From: an uncultured Pseudomonadota bacterium
GTDB taxonomy: Bacteria > Pseudomonadota > Gammaproteobacteria > Burkholderiales > SG8-39
Direction of reading: 5' to 3'
Length of the DNA: 29,443 nt
Assembly: GCA_903895005.1 (NCBI GenBank)
Contig: CAITSH010000157.1
Location: 1 to 29,443 of the forward strand
Made by a program: the position numbers and the translations under genes. The stretch's first letter is position 1. Each line of letters begins with the position of its first letter. Positions 26,676 to 29,443 of this stretch are shown piece after piece. The notes beneath the pieces were generated by a model, which saw only the letters and a list, made by a program, of their open reading frames with translations, was not told the DNA's origin and ran no database searches.

Positions 26676-27305
26676 TCAGGCGGCGTCAAATACCGTTTGT
26701 ACGCCATCGTCGCCCTCCCCTCCTTTAACGCGCACAAGCCCGTTTTCGATGACCAGACGCCCGGCAATAAACCAGCGCACGGCCCTTGCGTAAATACGGT
26801 GCTCCTGCGCCAGCACGCGCCCCGCAAGCGCATCCTCATCGTCGTCGGGGTGCACCGGCACCCCCGCCTGAATCACGATGGGGCCGTGATCGAGTTCGGC
26901 AGTCACAAAATGCACCGTGCAGCCATGCAGCTTGACGCCCGCCGCGAGCGCCCGCGCATGCGTGTCCAGTCCGGTGAAGGACGGCAGCAGCGAAGGATGG
27001 ATGTTGAGCATGCGGCCGGCGTAGTGCTGCACAAAGCCCGGCGAAAGAATGCGCATGAAGCCGGCGAGCACGACGAGGTCCGGCTTGTGCGCGTCAATGG
27101 CCTTGGCCAGCGCCGCATCGAAGGCTTCGCGCCCGGCGAAGGCCTTGTGGTCCAGCGTTACGGTGGTGACGCCGCGTGCCGCAGCCCAGGCCAGCCCGGG
27201 TGCATCGGGGCGGTTGGAAATCACCGCACGCACAGGCAGGCCGGCTTCGACCAGGGCCTGCATATTGCTGCCGCGGCCGGAAATGAGGATGACGATGGAT
27301 TTCAC
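26676..27305 (-). CDS. purN: phosphoribosylglycinamide formyltransferase
   Basis: Transfers formyl from 10-formyl-tetrahydrofolate to GAR in de novo purine synthesis. The 209-residue protein has GRGSN (10-14) for the phosphate, the catalytic Asn101 and His103 in NIHPSLLPSF, and Asp139 in TAELDHGPI. It matches the length of E. coli PurN (212). kefB lies 85 bases upstream on the same strand and DUF3108 follows after 64 bases. purM, its usual neighbour in some genomes, is not here. Confidence 0.97.
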   Translation of the reverse strand: MKSIVILISGRGSNMQALVEAGLPVRAVISNRPDAPGLAWAAARGVTTVTLDHKAFAGREAFDAALAKAIDAHKPDLVVLAGFMRILSPGFVQHYAGRMLNIHPSLLPSFTGLDTHARALAAGVKLHGCTVHFVTAELDHGPIVIQAGVPVHPDDDEDALAGRVLAQEHRIYARAVRWFIAGRLVIENGLVRVKGGEGDDGVQTVFDAA

Positions 27306-27390
27306 CCCGTCATTTTACCCGCAGCGCAGCCAAGCCCGTATTTGCGACGCCGTCGCGCAAACCCTGTTATTCAGTGCGTGCAAACGGCGC

Positions 27391-29199
27391 CTATTCGGCG
27401 CCGGTCACCGCAGGCCGCGCCGGCGCAAGGCCAGCCAGCGGCCCCACCGCATCCGACTCAAACAAGTCGTGCAACTGCGCCGCCGCCTGCTGCGCGTTCT
27501 GGATCAACTGTCCTTCGTCATTACGCAAGGCGTATTGCTCCTCGAGCTGGCCTTCGTCATGGCTCTTGAACAGGCTCACCGCCCGCTCAGACGCCGCCAC
27601 GCCCATGCCCAGGCGCAGCAAGGCCTGGCGCGCCATATCGAGGCTGGCCGGGAAGGTCTCGCGATAAATCATTTTCACGCCTAGGTCGCGCAGCTTGAAT
27701 ACATGCACCCTGTTACGCGCACGCGCCAGTATCGGCAGGTCGGGAAAATGCCGGCGCACGACGGCGGCGGTCTTCACCGAGGCCTCGACATCATCAATGG
27801 CGAGCACGAACAGCTTCGCCTCGCCAGCCTTGGCCGCATGCAGCAACTCCAGGCGCGACGCGTCGCCGTAAAAAACCTTGCTGCCAAAACGCCGCACGAA
27901 ATCGACCTGCTGGTAATTGACCTCAAGCGCGGTAAAAGGCAGGCCGCTCATGCGCAGCACGCGTGAAATGATCTGCCCGATGCGGCCGTAACCGGCAATG
28001 ATCACCGGGTTGCCCGGCCCGTCTATGGTGTCGAACTCCGGTTGCGACTCGGCATCGCGCTTCGCCATCCACCTGTCGTGCAACGCAAACAAGGGCGGCG
28101 CGAGCAGCATCGACAAGGTCACGACAATCACCAGCAGCTGCGCCGTCGTCGAACTGAAAATGCCAAAGCCCTGCGCCGCCGCAAACAGCACAAAAGCAAA
28201 TTCGCCCCCCTGCGCGAGCGCCACCGCGAGGCGTTGCGACGTGCCCTCGGACGCCCCGCTTAAGCGACCCACGACATACATCAGCACAAATTTGACCACC
28301 ATCAGCACCAGCGCCAGGCCCAGCACCAGCAGCGGCTGCTGCCACAACAGCGCGAGATTCGCGCTCATGCCGACAGCGATAAAAAACAAGCCGAGCAGCA
28401 AGCCCTTGAAGGGTTCAATGTCCGCCTCAAGCTCGTGGCGGAATTCTGAATCAGCCAGTAATACGCCGGCAAGAAACGCCCCCAGCGACATCGACAAGCC
28501 GATTTTTTCCATGACCAGCGCAGTACCCACCACCAGCAGCAGCGCCGCCGCGGTGAACACCTCGCGCCCGCCGTAATTTGCCACAGCCTTGAGCACAGGG
28601 CGCACGATCAGCCGGCTCGCGGCAATCACCGCAACAATCACCGCGAGGCCTTTGAGCGCCGCCATCCAGTCGGGCGAGGACTCGGCCGCCGCCGATCCGA
28701 GCAGCGGTAACAGCGCCAGCAGCGGAATCACCGCAAGGTCCTGGAACAACAGCACCGCAAACGCATCACGGCCGTGTCGGTGGGTCAATTGCTGGCGCTC
28801 GGCCAGCGAAGACAAGACCAGCGCCGTCGAAGACATGGCGAGGCCCAGGCCCGCAACAAAAGCCGAGCGCCACTCGAGGCCGAACAACATGGCCAAACCA
28901 CCTAGCACCGCGCCGCACACCAGCACCTGCGCCCCGCCCAGGCCAAACACCGGCCGGCGCAACACCCACAACCGGCTGGGCTGCAACTCCAGGCCGACAA
29001 GAAACAACAGCAAAACCACGCCAAACTCGGCAAATTCCAAGGTCGTTTCGACCTCGCCGATCAGCCCTAGTCCGAACGGCCCAATCAGCATGCCGGAGGC
29101 AAGATAACCCAGCACCGCACCCAGTTTTAGCCGCTTGAACAGCGGCACCAGCAGCACGGCGGTTAGAAGAAATATGGCTGTCTGTTCGAGCATGTGCAT
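27391..29199 (-). CDS. KefB/KefC-type glutathione-regulated K+/H+ antiporter
   Basis: A 602-residue membrane antiporter. The start is the ATG at 29199 (CGGAG site 6 bases before); an in-frame reading back to 29385 runs into the transposase region and is rejected. About 12 hydrophobic helices fill residues 1-385, with the family stretch ADIEPFKGLLLGLFFIAVGM that gates KefC. A TrkA-N (RCK) nucleotide/glutathione domain begins at VIIAGYGRIGQIISRV (about 398-413), and a short C-terminal tail rich in Ala, Gln and Glu ends the protein. KefB is probable, but KefC or YbaL cannot be excluded. The ancillary subunit KefF/KefG is not seen. Confidence 0.93.
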   Translation of the reverse strand: MHMLEQTAIFLLTAVLLVPLFKRLKLGAVLGYLASGMLIGPFGLGLIGEVETTLEFAEFGVVLLLFLVGLELQPSRLWVLRRPVFGLGGAQVLVCGAVLGGLAMLFGLEWRSAFVAGLGLAMSSTALVLSSLAERQQLTHRHGRDAFAVLLFQDLAVIPLLALLPLLGSAAAESSPDWMAALKGLAVIVAVIAASRLIVRPVLKAVANYGGREVFTAAALLLVVGTALVMEKIGLSMSLGAFLAGVLLADSEFRHELEADIEPFKGLLLGLFFIAVGMSANLALLWQQPLLVLGLALVLMVVKFVLMYVVGRLSGASEGTSQRLAVALAQGGEFAFVLFAAAQGFGIFSSTTAQLLVIVVTLSMLLAPPLFALHDRWMAKRDAESQPEFDTIDGPGNPVIIAGYGRIGQIISRVLRMSGLPFTALEVNYQQVDFVRRFGSKVFYGDASRLELLHAAKAGEAKLFVLAIDDVEASVKTAAVVRRHFPDLPILARARNRVHVFKLRDLGVKMIYRETFPASLDMARQALLRLGMGVAASERAVSLFKSHDEGQLEEQYALRNDEGQLIQNAQQAAAQLHDLFESDAVGPLAGLAPARPAVTGAE

Positions 29200-29312
29200 T
29201 ACGGACTCCGAATGGCGCGGCAGGACACGATGAGAATACCGGAAACCCGGGCGGCGCAGGCATGCCGGCTGGAAACACCCGACTGGCGTGCATTTCCAGA
29301 CGATGTGCGAAT
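29200..29312. other. kefB upstream region and IS30 3' end
   Basis: The 113 bases between the kefB start and the transposase stop hold the kefB ribosome site and probably its promoter. The insertion-sequence end must lie here, but I could not define the terminal repeat or target duplication because the other end of the element is outside the window. Confidence 0.5.
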
Positions 29313-29443
29313 TTAAGTTCGAAGTGCAATGGGTATGGGCTTGAGGTTGAAGAGTACCTCGTGCGGGGTGAGATAGCCAAGACACTTGCGCGGCCGATGG
29401 TTTAGCCGGTCTTCAATCGATTGGAGTTTGTCTTCAGTGAGTC
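29313..29443 (-). mobile_element. IS30-family transposase, C-terminal part (cut by window end)
   Basis: The last 42 residues of a transposase, ending with TAA at 29313-29315. The pattern LNHRPRKCLGYLTPHEVLF, followed by a final ALRT, is the typical C-terminus of IS30-family DDE transposases. The rest of the gene lies to the right. It points the same way as kefB. Whether the element is intact cannot be judged. Confidence 0.85.

Noticed and set aside
26448..27569. 373-codon open frame on the plus strand
   Set aside because: Covers antisense of DUF3108, purN and the kefB end; composition typical of shadow frames.
29200..29385. N-terminal extension of the kefB-type gene
   Set aside because: The frame continues into the IS region with no membrane or family features, and a good ribosome site marks the ATG at 29199.

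Overview
The window looks like chromosomal DNA of a high-G+C betaproteobacterium, probably a sulfur-oxidising chemolithotroph of the Nitrosomonadales/Rhodocyclales kind. This is inferred from the gene families (PPi-type phosphofructokinase, flavocytochrome c sulfide dehydrogenase, Fe-superoxide dismutase, exbBD-lpxK-kdsB LPS cluster, cysteine-free L33). No rRNA or tRNA gene was seen to settle the taxonomy. Most of the sequence is ordinary core genome, densely packed, with the genes in readable frames and no obvious frameshifts.

Region 1 (1-6117, all minus strand): exbB-exbD-lpxK-Trm112-like-kdsB run tightly together with abutting or overlapping ends. After a 220-base gap come adk, fbp and a PPi-dependent 6-phosphofructokinase, which runs off the left edge. 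The first block energises the envelope and makes lipid A and Kdo precursors; the second handles adenylate balance and the fructose-6-P/fructose-1,6-bisP step in both directions.

Region 2 (6118-6519) is the largest gene-free stretch. It lies at a divergent switch point between exbB and xseA and holds two perfect and three near-consensus DnaA boxes around an AT-rich core. It is the most notable non-coding signal in the window.

Region 3 (6520-13313): xseA, sodB, a 33-residue membrane peptide followed by a PuuD-like membrane protein, a secreted DUF192 protein, two related secreted Lys-rich small proteins, an RluE-type pseudouridine synthase, a eukaryotic-type NADP isocitrate dehydrogenase and a cold-shock protein with a structured leader.

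Region 4 (13314-21020): the clpS-clpA protease adaptor/unfoldase pair, then fccA-fccB for sulfide oxidation, dut and coaBC on the minus strand, radC, and the ribosomal pair rpmB-rpmG behind a near-consensus sigma-70 promoter. Strong hairpin terminators punctuate this part.

Region 5 (21146-29443, minus strand): kefB-type antiporter, purN, a DUF3108 protein, an RsmB/NOP-family RNA methyltransferase, a secreted phospholipase D-like protein, an MscS-type channel and a fatty acid desaturase. At the right edge the 3' end of an IS30-family transposase sits just upstream of kefB.

No phage, CRISPR, toxin-antitoxin or defence system is visible. I found nothing I would call a clearly new multi-gene system. 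The best leads are the DnaA-box cluster, the twin Lys-rich secreted proteins, and the micropeptide/PuuD-like pair.
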